NCBI RefSeq assembly: GCF_900187125.1
Contig: NZ_LT906468.1
Coordinates: forward strand, 1,984,001-2,048,000
Direction: 5' to 3'
Source of the DNA: Sphingobacterium mizutaii
GTDB lineage: Bacteria > Bacteroidota > Bacteroidia > Sphingobacteriales > Sphingobacteriaceae
Length of the DNA: 64,000 nt
A program made the position numbers and the translations under genes. Positions 52,051 to 61,393 of the stretch are shown here, piece by piece (position 1 is the stretch's first letter; every line of letters begins with the position of its first letter). The notes below the pieces were generated by a model. The model was given only the letters and a program-made list of their open reading frames with translations, made no database searches and was not told the origin of the DNA.

Positions 52051-52857
52051 ATGATGCAAAAGAGATCGATATATAGTTTGTTCATTTTTTCCTGTATACT
52101 CTTATTTAGTAGTTGTGAAGAGTTGATTGATGTAGACCTTAACAAGGTCAATCCACAGGTCGTGATTGTTGGGGATATGAACAATGAGGAGAGTAGCCAT
52201 GAAGTTCTTGTGACGAGGACGGTTGATTTTGATGAGCCGAGACCTTATGAGCCTATTTTGGATGCATCTGTGTTCATTCAATTGGGCAATGGAAGGATCT
52301 TTAGGTTTAATTCCATCGGCGAGGGCAGGTACGCAAATTCCAATATGCCTATTTCAGTAGGAGAAACCTATACCTTAACCGTCACGGTTGATGGCAAGGA
52401 ATATAAATCTATCACCAGGATGCTGCCTTATATCGAGGTGGAATCCATTGGTGTCAATCAGGAGACGATATTTAATAATACCTATTACTTCCTGAACTTT
52501 AAGTTCTATGACCCGGAAGGCGAGGATAACTATTATAGGTACAGCATCAAGATCAATGATGGACCTTTTAAATCAAATGCTGTTTTCTCTGATAAATACA
52601 ATAATGGCAATGAGGTAACTCACCAATTGGGTAGGGAATATGGCAATGAGATCAAGCCAGGTGACCAATTGTTAGTGAGAAGGTATGTGATCAGTAAAGA
52701 ATCGTATAATTATTGGTCTGAATATATGTCAACTAATCCAGGAAGTGCTTCTCCAGGTAACCCAACATCCAACATCAGTAATGGTGCATTGGGTTATTTC
52801 AGCGTAAGCAGTGCAAGGGATTATACCGTTGATATTGCTAAACCCTCAGACGAATAA
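52051..52857 (+). CDS. DUF4249 lipoprotein partner of the TonB receptor
   Basis: This is a 268-residue lipoprotein with lipobox FSSC followed by EELIDVDLNKVNPQVVIVGD, the DUF4249 opening. The beta-rich part has YTLTVTVDGKEYKSIT and YYFLNFKFYDPEGEDNYYRY. DUF4249 proteins are regularly encoded after TonB receptors and probably form the extracellular lid or substrate-binding partner (inference by analogy to SusD). Its 3' end overlaps the convergent deacetylase gene by 12 bases. Confidence 0.88.
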   Translation: MMQKRSIYSLFIFSCILLFSSCEELIDVDLNKVNPQVVIVGDMNNEESSHEVLVTRTVDFDEPRPYEPILDASVFIQLGNGRIFRFNSIGEGRYANSNMPISVGETYTLTVTVDGKEYKSITRMLPYIEVESIGVNQETIFNNTYYFLNFKFYDPEGEDNYYRYSIKINDGPFKSNAVFSDKYNNGNEVTHQLGREYGNEIKPGDQLLVRRYVISKESYNYWSEYMSTNPGSASPGNPTSNISNGALGYFSVSSARDYTVDIAKPSDE

Positions 52858-53460
52858 GGTTTTAAATTGATACCCTCTTTCCAACAGGGTATCAATGCTT
52901 TTCGGTAAAGCATATTTCACATTATCAATAGCCTTGATATTGTCGTGAAAGACAATGATACTGCCGTTTCGAGTGTAGTCAACACAGTTTCTATAACATT
53001 TTTCTGGGCCGATCTTATGATCGTAATCGCCCGTTAATACATCCCACATGATGATTTTATAGTCTTTGGACAAGATCTTCATCTGGGATTTTTTGGCCCT
53101 GCCATAAGGTGGGCGAAATAAAGATGTTTTAGTTAATGCATTGCATTTGGCAATATTATCCAGATACTTTTCGTCTTCGGTGGCCCAGCCTTTCAGATGA
53201 TTGAAGGTGTGGTTTCCGACCACATGTCCTTCATCAAGGATCCTTTGGAAAATAGCAGGATGTTTCTGGACATTTTCTCCGACACAGAAAAAGGTAGCCT
53301 TGATGTTTTTATCCTTTAAACAATCCAAGATCCAGGGTGTGATTTCTGGAATAGGACCGTCATCAAATGTTAAGTATATATTATTTCTATCTTTTTCTTT
53401 TCTCCAAATCGCCTGTGGATACACATAATTGAGGATAAAAAAAGGGCGGACAAAATGCAT
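52846..53460 (-). CDS. Polysaccharide deacetylase (NodB-type)
   Basis: This is a 204-residue protein with the NodB homology domain: YLTFDDGPIPE with D33 and D34, and the zinc ligands H84 and H88 in GNHTFNHLKGW. RPPYGR is a family active-site motif, and DVLTGDYD and IVFHDN close the domain. There is no signal peptide, although the N-terminus is hydrophobic. It removes N- or O-acetyl groups from polysaccharide or peptidoglycan. Length and motifs are complete. It converges with the DUF4249 gene. Confidence 0.93.
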   Translation of the reverse strand: MHFVRPFFILNYVYPQAIWRKEKDRNNIYLTFDDGPIPEITPWILDCLKDKNIKATFFCVGENVQKHPAIFQRILDEGHVVGNHTFNHLKGWATEDEKYLDNIAKCNALTKTSLFRPPYGRAKKSQMKILSKDYKIIMWDVLTGDYDHKIGPEKCYRNCVDYTRNGSIIVFHDNIKAIDNVKYALPKSIDTLLERGYQFKTLFV

Positions 53461-53528
53461 ATTGTATCAATCAGATATTTTTACAAATTTAATCAAAGTT
53501 TTAACAATGGATTAGCATAAGTTTTTTG

Positions 53529-54434
53529 ATGATGCGGAAGCTTGCCGAGTACTTTCAACTGACCCAAAAGGAGCAAAGGGGTATGTTGTTTTTGATCTGT
53601 ATCTTATTCCTGCTCTTTTTAGCCCATGTATTCCTCCCGCTATTTTTCCCAAAAAAAGAAATCCCAATCAGAATAGAACATTTTCCGGTAACTGAAACTG
53701 CTGACCCTGATTCAAAGGTGAAGGCATATTCAGCTAATAAACCTATTTATAGAGGAAAGCCTAAGGTTGAACTCTTCAGGTTTGATCCGAATACCTTGGA
53801 CAAAGAAGGTTGGCAAAGACTGGGATTAAGTAGCAAACAGGCACAGGTAATCATCAATTATAGAAATAAGGGAGGAAGGTTTTACAAGAATGAGGACCTA
53901 AAGAAAATATATTCGCTACATGAGGAGAAACTGCAAGAAATCCTTCCGTATGCGGAAATAGCCGAGCTGGAGAAAAGCGATTTCGTTGCAGCAAAACCTA
54001 ACTTTGAAAGAAAGGAATTTGCTAAAAAGAGGAATCGGGTTGTAGAAATCAACAGTTCAGATAGCTTAGCATTCATGGAATTGCATGGAATTGGTCCAGC
54101 CTTTTCAAGACGTATAGTTCGTTTTCGAGAAGCTTTAGGAGGTTTTGTAAAAGTTGAGCAGATTGCAGAGGTATATGGCTTACCCGAGGAAACATTTCAG
54201 AACATTTTACCGTATCTAAGCATCGATACAAGCTTGGTCAAGCGACTTGAAATCAATCATGTCAATCAGAGTGATTTAGGTAAACACCCTTATGTAAAGT
54301 ACAAAAGAGCACAAACCATCATCAATTATAGGAAACAGCACGGTGCATTTAAATCCATGGCCGATTTAAGGAAAGTTCTTTCGTTGGATGAAGATTTTTT
54401 CCGTAAAATTGAACTTTATTTGGATTTTAGATAA
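53529..54434 (+). CDS. Helix-hairpin-helix DNA-binding protein (ComEA-like)
   Basis: This is about a 301-residue protein. One membrane helix near residues 20-40 (MLFLICILFLLFLAHVFLPL) is followed by a periplasmic or exported region with several HhH repeats: RLGLSSKQAQVIINYRNKGG, ELHGIGPAFSRRIVRFREAL, then KYKRAQTIINYRKQHGAF. ComEA-like architecture suggests DNA binding outside the membrane, as in natural transformation; other competence genes are not visible. ATG codons at 53529 and 53532 are alternative starts. Confidence 0.85.
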   Translation: MMRKLAEYFQLTQKEQRGMLFLICILFLLFLAHVFLPLFFPKKEIPIRIEHFPVTETADPDSKVKAYSANKPIYRGKPKVELFRFDPNTLDKEGWQRLGLSSKQAQVIINYRNKGGRFYKNEDLKKIYSLHEEKLQEILPYAEIAELEKSDFVAAKPNFERKEFAKKRNRVVEINSSDSLAFMELHGIGPAFSRRIVRFREALGGFVKVEQIAEVYGLPEETFQNILPYLSIDTSLVKRLEINHVNQSDLGKHPYVKYKRAQTIINYRKQHGAFKSMADLRKVLSLDEDFFRKIELYLDFR

Positions 54435-54439
54435 CATCG

Positions 54440-54973
54440 ATGATTGAAGAACAACTGAAGGCCTATATTCGTGATATTCCTGATTTTCCGCAACCAGGGA
54501 TAGTATTCAAAGACATTACCCCTTTATTGCAACAACCTGAATTGGTGAAATTGGCAGTGAAGGAGTTTGTTAGAAAACTTGAGGGAATAGAGATTGATGT
54601 CATTGCCGGAATTGAGAGCAGAGGTTTCTTATTCGGATTCCTACTGGCTCAGGAACTCAATAAGCCGTTTGTGCCGATTCGTAAGCAAGGTAAATTACCT
54701 TTCCATACTATTTCTGAATCCTATAAGCTTGAGTATGGTCAAGCGACTATAGAAATGCATGAGGATGCCATACAGGAAGGTACGAAGGTATTGATGCATG
54801 ATGATCTATTGGCGACAGGAGGAACGGTTGTGGCTGCGAGTAAATTGGTAGAAAAGCTTGGCGGTATCATTACAGGTTACTCCTTTGTGATAAGCTTAGA
54901 TTTCCTGCAAAGCGCTGGAAGGTTGACACGATTCAGTGAAAATATTATTTCATTAGTCCACTATGAAGATTAA
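54440..54973 (+). CDS. apt: Adenine phosphoribosyltransferase
   Basis: This is a 177-residue protein. The Apt opening (IPDFPQPGIVFKDITPLL) is followed by AGIESRGFLFG and the PRPP-binding loop VLMHDDLLATGGTVVA. It salvages adenine plus PRPP to AMP. Length is normal. It starts 5 bases after the HhH gene, probably co-transcribed with it. Confidence 0.97.
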   Translation: MIEEQLKAYIRDIPDFPQPGIVFKDITPLLQQPELVKLAVKEFVRKLEGIEIDVIAGIESRGFLFGFLLAQELNKPFVPIRKQGKLPFHTISESYKLEYGQATIEMHEDAIQEGTKVLMHDDLLATGGTVVAASKLVEKLGGIITGYSFVISLDFLQSAGRLTRFSENIISLVHYED

Positions 54974-55029
54974 TTAAAACAATCTTATTAAAAGCTGGTT
55001 TATTGAGTTAGACGACGCTTATTAATAAA

Positions 55030-55069
55030 AAAGGCTCGAAACAGTATTGTTTCGAGCCTTTATTTTTTT
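55030..55069. terminator. Bidirectional terminator between apt and the gpmI operon
   Basis: A 14-bp perfect stem, AAAGGCTCGAAACA (55030-55043) / TGTTTCGAGCCTTT (55048-55061), has a 4-base loop, T-rich sequence after it on the + strand and an A tract before it. It serves apt and the convergent lipoprotein gene. Confidence 0.92.
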
Positions 55070-55077
55070 GGACGGTT

Positions 55078-55638
55078 TTAAAACTCGCCTTGGACTTTGT
55101 AATAATTTGCACCCATTACTTTTACCTGCTGGTTCTTTTCTACCAAATAAAAATTGTTCTTCTCATAAACCAGAAATTCAGAGGTTTTGTAAAGTGTGTT
55201 CCGAACTTCCTTCTCAATGGAAATCATTTCAAGCTGTCCAGCTTTGTCCATTTTAATCCGTACGCAGGACAAATCTAATTCCGGATTAGTAAAACTATAT
55301 TGAATCAATGAATCTGTCGCATCAACTTTGACAAAACCGGCATAGGCTGGTTTATTCAAGTCAATAGCCTGAAAGCTGGATAGCTCTACCTGCCAATCTT
55401 TGATCTTTAGTTTCTTGGTTTCTTCTTGCTCGTCCTTTTTTACCGTTTTATTGATTTCAGGATTTAACGCTGCTAAGGAGTCTATTTCCTTTTGGAAAAA
55501 AGCAGGGATGTCAAAATATTTCTCTTGACCCGCCTGTTGCTTTTTCTCTTGGCTGCTGTTACCGCAACTATAAAAAGCAGCAGTAAGGATCACTGCTGCC
55601 ACGATTTGAATGTTTTTTATATTAATATACAAGGACAT
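55078..55638 (-). CDS. Putative lipoprotein downstream of gpmI
   Basis: This is a 186-residue lipoprotein; lipobox YSC with C25 (AAFYSCGNS). A charged linker is followed by a beta-rich domain (LKIKDWQVELSSFQAIDLNK, LDLSCVRIKMDKAGQLEMIS). No domain is recognised. Its start overlaps the end of gpmI by 17 bases, so the two are co-transcribed and perhaps translationally coupled. Function is unknown. Confidence 0.7.
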   Translation of the reverse strand: MSLYINIKNIQIVAAVILTAAFYSCGNSSQEKKQQAGQEKYFDIPAFFQKEIDSLAALNPEINKTVKKDEQEETKKLKIKDWQVELSSFQAIDLNKPAYAGFVKVDATDSLIQYSFTNPELDLSCVRIKMDKAGQLEMISIEKEVRNTLYKTSEFLVYEKNNFYLVEKNQQVKVMGANYYKVQGEF

Positions 55639-57157
55639 CTCCTGTCATTTCGGTAGGGATAGGTAAATTCAACAGCGCCAATACTGTAGGAGCAACATCA
55701 CCCAATTTACCGTCTTTAATGTTTTTATATTGACTATCGATCAAGATACAAGGAACCAAGTTGGTCGTATGGGCAGTATTCACTGAACCATCCTCGTTGA
55801 TCATGAACTCGGAGTTACCATGGTCAGCCAAAATTATAAAGGAATAGCCATTATTAATACCTGTTTCAACCACACGCTTGGTGCAAGCATCCACTGTTTC
55901 CACAGCTCTAACAACTGCTTCAAATACTCCAGTATGACCAACCATATCAGGGTTTGCAAAGTTTAAACAGATGAAATCTGGACCATTCTCCTCCATATCC
56001 TTACAGATAGAGTCGGCAATTATATTTGCGCTCATCTCTGGTTGTAAATCATAGGTAGCAACTTTCGGCGAAGGAATCAATAATCTTCTTTCACCTTCGA
56101 ATTCGTTTTCACGACCACCAGAAAAGAAGAAAGTAACGTGAGGATATTTCTCAGTTTCAGCAATCCTAACCTGTGATTTATGTTGAAGGGATAAGGTTTC
56201 ACCCAAAGTCTGAGTAAGGTTATCTTTTTGGAAGATTACTTTCACATCTTTAAACGTATCATCATACGAAGTCATTGTCACATAGTACAACTTCAATGGA
56301 TGCATATCATATTCCGGAAATGCTTGTTGTGTAAGGGCAACAGTGATCTCACGACCGCGGTCTGTACGGAAATTATAACAGATAACCACATCACCTTCTT
56401 GAATGGTAGCTTTAGGAAGGCCATTGGCATCAACCATTACGATTGGTTTTAGGAATTCATCCGTTACACCTTCGCCATAGGATTGTTCGACTGAAGCGAC
56501 AAGGTTATTGGAAGGGATACCCATACCCTTAGTTAATAGGTCATAAGCTTGTTTTACCCTTTCCCAACGGTTGTCACGGTCCATGGCATAGTATCTACCA
56601 ATTGCCGAAGCAATTGTGCCTACAGAATGCTTTAAGTGGTTTTCTAAATCAGTAATATAACCAGCACCCCCATTAGGGTCAGTATCACGACCATCCAAGA
56701 AGGCATGGATAAACACTTGATCATTTGTAAGGTTAGCAACCTGCGCTGCATCCGTCAAGGCTTTAAGATGTTCAATATGTGCGTGTACACCTCCATCAGA
56801 AAGCAAACCAATGAAATGTACCTTTTTGTTATTTGTTTTAGCGTATTCAAAAGCACCTTGTATAGTCGGGTCTACTTTGAAGATACCTTCTTGGGCAGCT
56901 TTATTAATACGACCTAATTCTTGGTAAACAATTCTACCAGCACCTAGGTTCATATGGCCAACCTCAGAGTTGCCCATTTGACCAGCAGGTAATCCTACGG
57001 CTTCGCCAGATGCTTCAAGTTTGGAGTTAGGATAGGTTGAAAGCAAATAGTCTAAAAAAGGAGTGTTAGCGGCTATTACAGCGTTTGAATTATCATTTTT
57101 TCCGTAGCCTAATCCATCCAGGATCAATAGTGCTACTTTTTTATTTTCAGAACTCAT
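55622..57157 (-). CDS. gpmI: 2,3-bisphosphoglycerate-independent phosphoglycerate mutase
   Basis: This is a 511-residue protein from the ATG at 57157; upstream in-frame codons to 57259 do not fit the family. Metal-binding D14 lies in LLILDGLGYG. The phosphoserine S64 is in GQMGNSEVGH. FLDGRDTDP, IGRYYAMDRDNRWER, NFRTDRGREIT and ILADHGNSE are all present. It interconverts 3- and 2-phosphoglycerate in glycolysis and gluconeogenesis using manganese. Length and motifs are complete. Confidence 0.97.
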   Translation of the reverse strand: MSSENKKVALLILDGLGYGKNDNSNAVIAANTPFLDYLLSTYPNSKLEASGEAVGLPAGQMGNSEVGHMNLGAGRIVYQELGRINKAAQEGIFKVDPTIQGAFEYAKTNNKKVHFIGLLSDGGVHAHIEHLKALTDAAQVANLTNDQVFIHAFLDGRDTDPNGGAGYITDLENHLKHSVGTIASAIGRYYAMDRDNRWERVKQAYDLLTKGMGIPSNNLVASVEQSYGEGVTDEFLKPIVMVDANGLPKATIQEGDVVICYNFRTDRGREITVALTQQAFPEYDMHPLKLYYVTMTSYDDTFKDVKVIFQKDNLTQTLGETLSLQHKSQVRIAETEKYPHVTFFFSGGRENEFEGERRLLIPSPKVATYDLQPEMSANIIADSICKDMEENGPDFICLNFANPDMVGHTGVFEAVVRAVETVDACTKRVVETGINNGYSFIILADHGNSEFMINEDGSVNTAHTTNLVPCILIDSQYKNIKDGKLGDVAPTVLALLNLPIPTEMTGDVLVY

Positions 57158-57348
57158 TACACAAATATACTCATAATTCATAAAAATGTTAAGGAATGGC
57201 AGGGTATAGTTTGTATTGCAACAAATTAGTGAATATGTGTTTTTAACAAGGATTGGCATAATTTTCGCTTATTGTTCCTCGGAAAATGAATTTAATGTTT
57301 AGTGGCTGTTATGAAATATAATGAGCTGCTTTTGACACCAAGTCAATT

Positions 57349-57762
57349 ATGTTAGGAATGTGGAATGGTTATTGGAAAAAAATAAGGCAGATTGCTCTTG
57401 CAATGCTGCTTTTGCCGTTTCTATTGCTCACTAGTTTTCAATCTGACGTAGCTTTAGAGCTTTTAGGTGCTCTAAAGGCGAACAACGCCAAGAACGTGGC
57501 AAACTTTTTTGGGCAAAATGTTTCTCTTTCCATCAAGAATGATTCGGGTTATTATTCAAAGTTCCAAGCTGAAGTGATATTGAGCGACTTTTTCCGGTTG
57601 ACCAAAACCTCCGAAGTAAAACAGGTTCAACGAACTAACAGCAGTAACAACAGTTTTTATATAGTCTATCAGATCAAGACAAATCAAGGTTCTTACCGTG
57701 TTTTTGTCAAGTTAGTTCAGTCGGGGGGAGATGCCCAAATCAATGAACTTCGGATAGAATAA
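57349..57762 (+). CDS. DUF4783 protein
   Basis: This is a 137-residue protein with a hydrophobic N-terminal signal (QIALAMLLLPFLLLTSF). The domain ALKANNAKNVANFFGQNVSL, AEVILSDFFRLTKTSEVKQV matches DUF4783, an NTF2-like Bacteroidota family encoded before nadC in many genomes. It is probably secreted or periplasmic. Function is unknown. The ATG at 57358 is an alternative start. Confidence 0.82.
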   Translation: MLGMWNGYWKKIRQIALAMLLLPFLLLTSFQSDVALELLGALKANNAKNVANFFGQNVSLSIKNDSGYYSKFQAEVILSDFFRLTKTSEVKQVQRTNSSNNSFYIVYQIKTNQGSYRVFVKLVQSGGDAQINELRIE

Positions 57763-57834
57763 TGTTTAGTTTTTCGTATTTAAGTTTCCATATAAATATA
57801 TTTTTATTCATCTTCGCTTAATTTTAAATTGTAA

Positions 57835-58692
57835 ATGGAGAGAGAATTCAAAGATAAACTAGTACATTTTGTTCAAGAAGCCCTTGTTGAAGATGTAGGA
57901 GCAGGGGATTATACCTCATTATCTACGATAAAAGAAGAACAATTAGGAGAGGCTCAATTATTAGTCAAAGAAGAGGGTGTCCTTGCAGGGGTGGAAGTGG
58001 CTAAAGAAATATTTTCTCAAATTGACCCATCCATAGAATTTACACAGCTTATCGCTGATGGCAGCTCTGTAAAATACGGAGACATCGCCTTCAAAATAAA
58101 AGGTAAAATCCATACTATTCTTAAAGGTGAACGTTTGGTGCTCAATATTATGCAGCGCATGTCTGGTATTGCTACCCAAACTGCCCAATATGTGCAGGCC
58201 ATAGCTGGAACTGCTGCAAAGGTATTGGATACCCGGAAGACAACGCCTTTATTAAGGTTTTTGGAGAAGAAAGCTGTTGAAATTGGAGGAGGTTCCAACC
58301 ATCGTTTTGGTCTATATGATATGATCTTGATCAAAGATAATCATGTGGATTATGCCGGGGGTATCTCAGCTGCGGTAAATGCAGCCTTTGATTACAAAAA
58401 ACAAAACCAATTAGATATTGCGATCGAAGTAGAAGTCCGGAATTTTGAAGAATTAACCGAAGTCCTAAAACTACAGGCTGTGGATCGTGTTATGTTAGAT
58501 AACTTCAGTCCTGCTCAAGTGAAGGAGGCCGTTGATTTAGTTGCGGATAGATTGGTGACGGAGGCTTCTGGCGGGATCACTTTGGATACGATTGCTGAAT
58601 ATGCAAAAACGGGGGTAGATTTTATCTCTGTAGGGGCATTGACGCATTCCGTCAAAAGTCTGGATTTAAGCTTAAAAGCAAAACTTATTTAG
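57835..58692 (+). CDS. nadC: Nicotinate-nucleotide pyrophosphorylase (carboxylating)
   Basis: This is a 285-residue protein. EDVGAGDYTS near the N-terminus, LNIMQRMSGIATQT, DTRKTTPLLR and GGGSNHRFGLYDMILIKDNH are diagnostic. The C-terminal barrel has EASGGITLDTI and FISVGALTHS. It converts quinolinate and PRPP to nicotinate mononucleotide in NAD synthesis. Length is normal. plsY follows after 13 bases, so they share a transcript. Confidence 0.97.
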   Translation: MEREFKDKLVHFVQEALVEDVGAGDYTSLSTIKEEQLGEAQLLVKEEGVLAGVEVAKEIFSQIDPSIEFTQLIADGSSVKYGDIAFKIKGKIHTILKGERLVLNIMQRMSGIATQTAQYVQAIAGTAAKVLDTRKTTPLLRFLEKKAVEIGGGSNHRFGLYDMILIKDNHVDYAGGISAAVNAAFDYKKQNQLDIAIEVEVRNFEELTEVLKLQAVDRVMLDNFSPAQVKEAVDLVADRLVTEASGGITLDTIAEYAKTGVDFISVGALTHSVKSLDLSLKAKLI

Positions 58693-58705
58693 TAAATTGC
58701 TGTAA

Positions 58706-59356
58706 ATGATATCAATATACCTTGTTGGAATTGTCATATTAGCATATCTTTTCGGTTCGATCCCTACTGCGGTATGGTTTGGGCAGGCATTTTATGGAGT
58801 TGATGTACGTGAATATGGAAGTGGAAATGCTGGTGCCACCAATACCTTCCGGGTATTAGGCAAAAAGGCTGGTTCCATTGTGATGTTCGTCGATATCTTG
58901 AAAGGATGGACTGCAACCAATTTACCTTATTTATTAGATGCCACGATTGTAGGAAACCATGATGCCCCTCAATTTGTCAATGTTCAATTGGCATTGGGTG
59001 TAATCGCTGTTTTAGGACACTTATTTCCCATTTTTGCTGGCTTTAGAGGCGGTAAAGGTGTGGCGACATTATTCGGGATGGTCCTTGCGATCCATTGGCC
59101 TGCAGCCTTGGTTTGCGTATCGGTTTTCCTAGTCGTACTCCTTGTCACGCATTATGTATCCCTCAGCTCCATTATGGCTGGCTTCGCCTTCCCATTTAGT
59201 GTAGCATTTATTTTTAAGACCACCGTACCTTCCATTCTCTTATATGGAATCGCAATTTGTGCCCTAATTTTAGTCACTCACCAGAAAAACATAGAGAGAC
59301 TGCTCAAAGGCAAAGAATCCAAAATATATTTATTCAAGAAAAAAACACAGGATTAA
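58706..59356 (+). CDS. plsY: Glycerol-3-phosphate acyltransferase PlsY
   Basis: This is a 216-residue membrane protein with about five to six helices and the conserved loops of PlsY: GSIPTAVWFG, GSGNAGATNTFRVLGKKAG, GHLFPIFAGFRGGKGVAT and VTHYVSLSSIMAG. It transfers acyl groups from acyl-phosphate to glycerol-3-phosphate, the first step of phospholipid synthesis. It lies 13 bases after nadC and 74 before the M48 peptidase gene. Confidence 0.96.
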   Translation: MISIYLVGIVILAYLFGSIPTAVWFGQAFYGVDVREYGSGNAGATNTFRVLGKKAGSIVMFVDILKGWTATNLPYLLDATIVGNHDAPQFVNVQLALGVIAVLGHLFPIFAGFRGGKGVATLFGMVLAIHWPAALVCVSVFLVVLLVTHYVSLSSIMAGFAFPFSVAFIFKTTVPSILLYGIAICALILVTHQKNIERLLKGKESKIYLFKKKTQD

Positions 59357-59430
59357 ACTTTTGGGTACAAGTTTTGTTTAATACTTCAAGATAATTTAAA
59401 TGTATTAGATAAACTAAATCAAGAACACTT

Positions 59431-60231
59431 ATGAAACGAATAACAAAATACGCCTCCATGCTGCTCTTAGGAGCTACATTGGTAGGTTGTGCCACTTCCG
59501 CCATAACCGGGCGAAAGTATCTAAAACTGGTAGACTCTCAGACTATCAATAACCAAGCTGCATTGGCTTATAAAGATTTTTTAAGTAAAAATAGCTCTAA
59601 AGTTGAAACAGGTTCTGCTGCTGCTACGCAAGTAAAACGAGTGGGTAACAGAATTGCTGCGGCAACAAATGAATATTTGAGGCAGATTGGGGCTGCTGAT
59701 AAATTTAACTTCAACTGGGAATTCAACCTAATTGAAAGTGACCAAGTGAATGCTTGGTGTATGCCAGGAGGTAAAGTGGCAGTTTATACAGGTATTTTAC
59801 CAATTGCTAAGAATGATGCTGGTTTGGCTACTGTAATGGGCCATGAGATTGCACACGCCATCGAAGAGCATTCGGTATCTCAAGTTTCAAATGCAATGGC
59901 GGCACAGTTCGGTGCACAATTATTAAATGCTGCTGGAACAATCAGTAATAGCAGATATACAGGTCTATTCAACCAGATCTACGGTATTGGATACCAAGTA
60001 GGATCATTGAAGTTCTCAAGAAATGATGAATTAGCAGCTGATAAAGCTGGTCTTATCTTGATGGCAATGGCAGGTTACAATCCGGAAGAAGCTGTAGCAT
60101 TCTGGGAAAGAATGTCCCAAGGCAAAAAAGGAGGGAACCCTGAATGGTTAAGTACTCACCCTAGTGATGCTAGACGTATTAGCCAATTGCAAGCAATGGT
60201 TCCTGAAGCCATGAAGTATTACAAAAAATAA
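59431..60231 (+). CDS. M48-family metalloprotease lipoprotein (BepA/LoiP-like)
   Basis: This is a 266-residue protein. The signal has lipobox VGC with C20 (LVGCATSAITGRKYLK). The zinc-protease motif is H138-E139-I-A-H142 (GHEIAHAIEEHS), with the third ligand E in NDELAADKAGL. WMPGGKVAVYTGILP is also typical. It is anchored in the periplasm and probably acts in outer-membrane protein quality control, by analogy with BepA/LoiP. Motifs are complete. Confidence 0.93.
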   Translation: MKRITKYASMLLLGATLVGCATSAITGRKYLKLVDSQTINNQAALAYKDFLSKNSSKVETGSAAATQVKRVGNRIAAATNEYLRQIGAADKFNFNWEFNLIESDQVNAWCMPGGKVAVYTGILPIAKNDAGLATVMGHEIAHAIEEHSVSQVSNAMAAQFGAQLLNAAGTISNSRYTGLFNQIYGIGYQVGSLKFSRNDELAADKAGLILMAMAGYNPEEAVAFWERMSQGKKGGNPEWLSTHPSDARRISQLQAMVPEAMKYYKK

Positions 60232-60241
60232 AAATTAATAT

Positions 60242-60285
60242 AAAACCAAGAAAGCCGACAAGAAATTGTCGGCTTTCTTGGTTTT
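60242..60285 (+). terminator. Terminator of the nadC-plsY-M48 transcript
   Basis: A 19-bp perfect stem spans 60242-60260 and 60267-60285 with a 6-base loop. It begins with AAAACCAAGAAAGCCGAC and ends in a T run. It lies 10 bases after the M48 stop and would act in both directions. Confidence 0.92.
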
Positions 60286-60418
60286 AGACTAAGAGACAAC
60301 AGACATCAGGCAATAGACTTTTGCAAATTGTTCCTAGGCATTAATATTCATCTCCAGACATTGTTTTTTGTTCCATTTCCATAGGTCTTAGGTCTAATGC
60401 CTAACAGTTTTAAGTCTT

Positions 60419-60466
60419 AAAAAAAGTAACAGAAAAAAATATTTTAATTTTTCTGTTACTTTTTTT
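60419..60466. repeat. Second, AT-rich 19-bp hairpin
   Basis: A 19-bp perfect inverted repeat has GTAACAG / CTGTTAC at its centre and A and T runs on either side (60419-60437 with 60448-60466), with a 10-base loop. The T run would allow termination on both strands. It is the second strong hairpin within 240 bases and lies 42 bases before the ABC ATPase gene. Confidence 0.8.
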
Positions 60467-60508
60467 AACAAAAACGTACTAATTTATGAAAACAACAATC
60501 AATTATAA

Positions 60509-61393
60509 ATGGAACTTAAGATCAGTAATTTAACGAAGACATATAACAACGGTGTAAAAGCACTTGATGATGTTAATTTAGAAATCGGAGCAGGGATGTT
60601 TGGTTTATTGGGGCCTAATGGTGCCGGTAAATCTTCTCTAATGCGGACTATCGCTACGCTACAAAGCCCTGATAGTGGAAGTATACAGTTCGGAGATATT
60701 GACGTCCTGAAGGACAACAATGCCTTGAGGCGTATTCTCGGTTACCTACCGCAAGAGTTTGGTGTATATCCCAACCTTTCCGCTGAGGACCTGCTGAACT
60801 ATTTCGCGGAATTAAAAGGCATCAGTAATAAACAGGACCGCAAGAAGATTGTATCCAATGCCTTAGAAATCACTAACCTATACGATTTTAGAAGCAAGAG
60901 TGTCAGTGGCTATTCAGGTGGTATGAAGCAACGTTTCGGTATTGCTCAAATGCTGCTAAACGACCCCAAACTGATCATTGTTGATGAGCCCACTGCCGGT
61001 TTAGACCCTGCCGAAAGACATCGTTTCTTAAATGTCTTAAGAGAAATCGGCGCACAACATACGGTAATCTTTTCCACGCATATCGTCGATGATGTACGTG
61101 AGCTTTGCCATGAACTCGCTATTATGAATGGTGGGAAGGTCCTATTCCGTGGAAGTACGCAGGAAGGTACTGATCGCCTAGTAGGAAAGATCTGGAAGAA
61201 GAAAATTGATCGCGCTGATTTTGAGAAAGAAAATACCATCTATAATGTGATCTCCTCCAATTACAACCAGGATAATAGCTTAAATATCCGTGTGCATGCC
61301 GATCAGCAGCCACACGAATCCTTTAGTCCGGCGACTCCGATCCTTGAAGATGTTTATTTCGTAACCCTTAAGAGCGATAAGGTAAATGTTTAA
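60509..61393 (+). CDS. ABC transporter ATP-binding protein
   Basis: This is a 294-residue ATPase: Walker A GPNGAGKSS, Q-loop YLPQEFGVYPNLS, signature SGYSGGMKQR, Walker B LIIVDEPTAGLDP and H-loop FSTHIVDD. It has an extra C-terminal 60 residues typical of exporter ATPases of the NatA/CcmA type. It forms an operon with the membrane permease, which overlaps it by 8 bases. The transported substrate is unknown. Confidence 0.95.
   Translation: MELKISNLTKTYNNGVKALDDVNLEIGAGMFGLLGPNGAGKSSLMRTIATLQSPDSGSIQFGDIDVLKDNNALRRILGYLPQEFGVYPNLSAEDLLNYFAELKGISNKQDRKKIVSNALEITNLYDFRSKSVSGYSGGMKQRFGIAQMLLNDPKLIIVDEPTAGLDPAERHRFLNVLREIGAQHTVIFSTHIVDDVRELCHELAIMNGGKVLFRGSTQEGTDRLVGKIWKKKIDRADFEKENTIYNVISSNYNQDNSLNIRVHADQQPHESFSPATPILEDVYFVTLKSDKVNV

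Noticed and set aside
57763..57834. Riboswitch in front of nadC
   Set aside because: The gap is only 72 AT-rich bases, with no conserved fold that I recognise.
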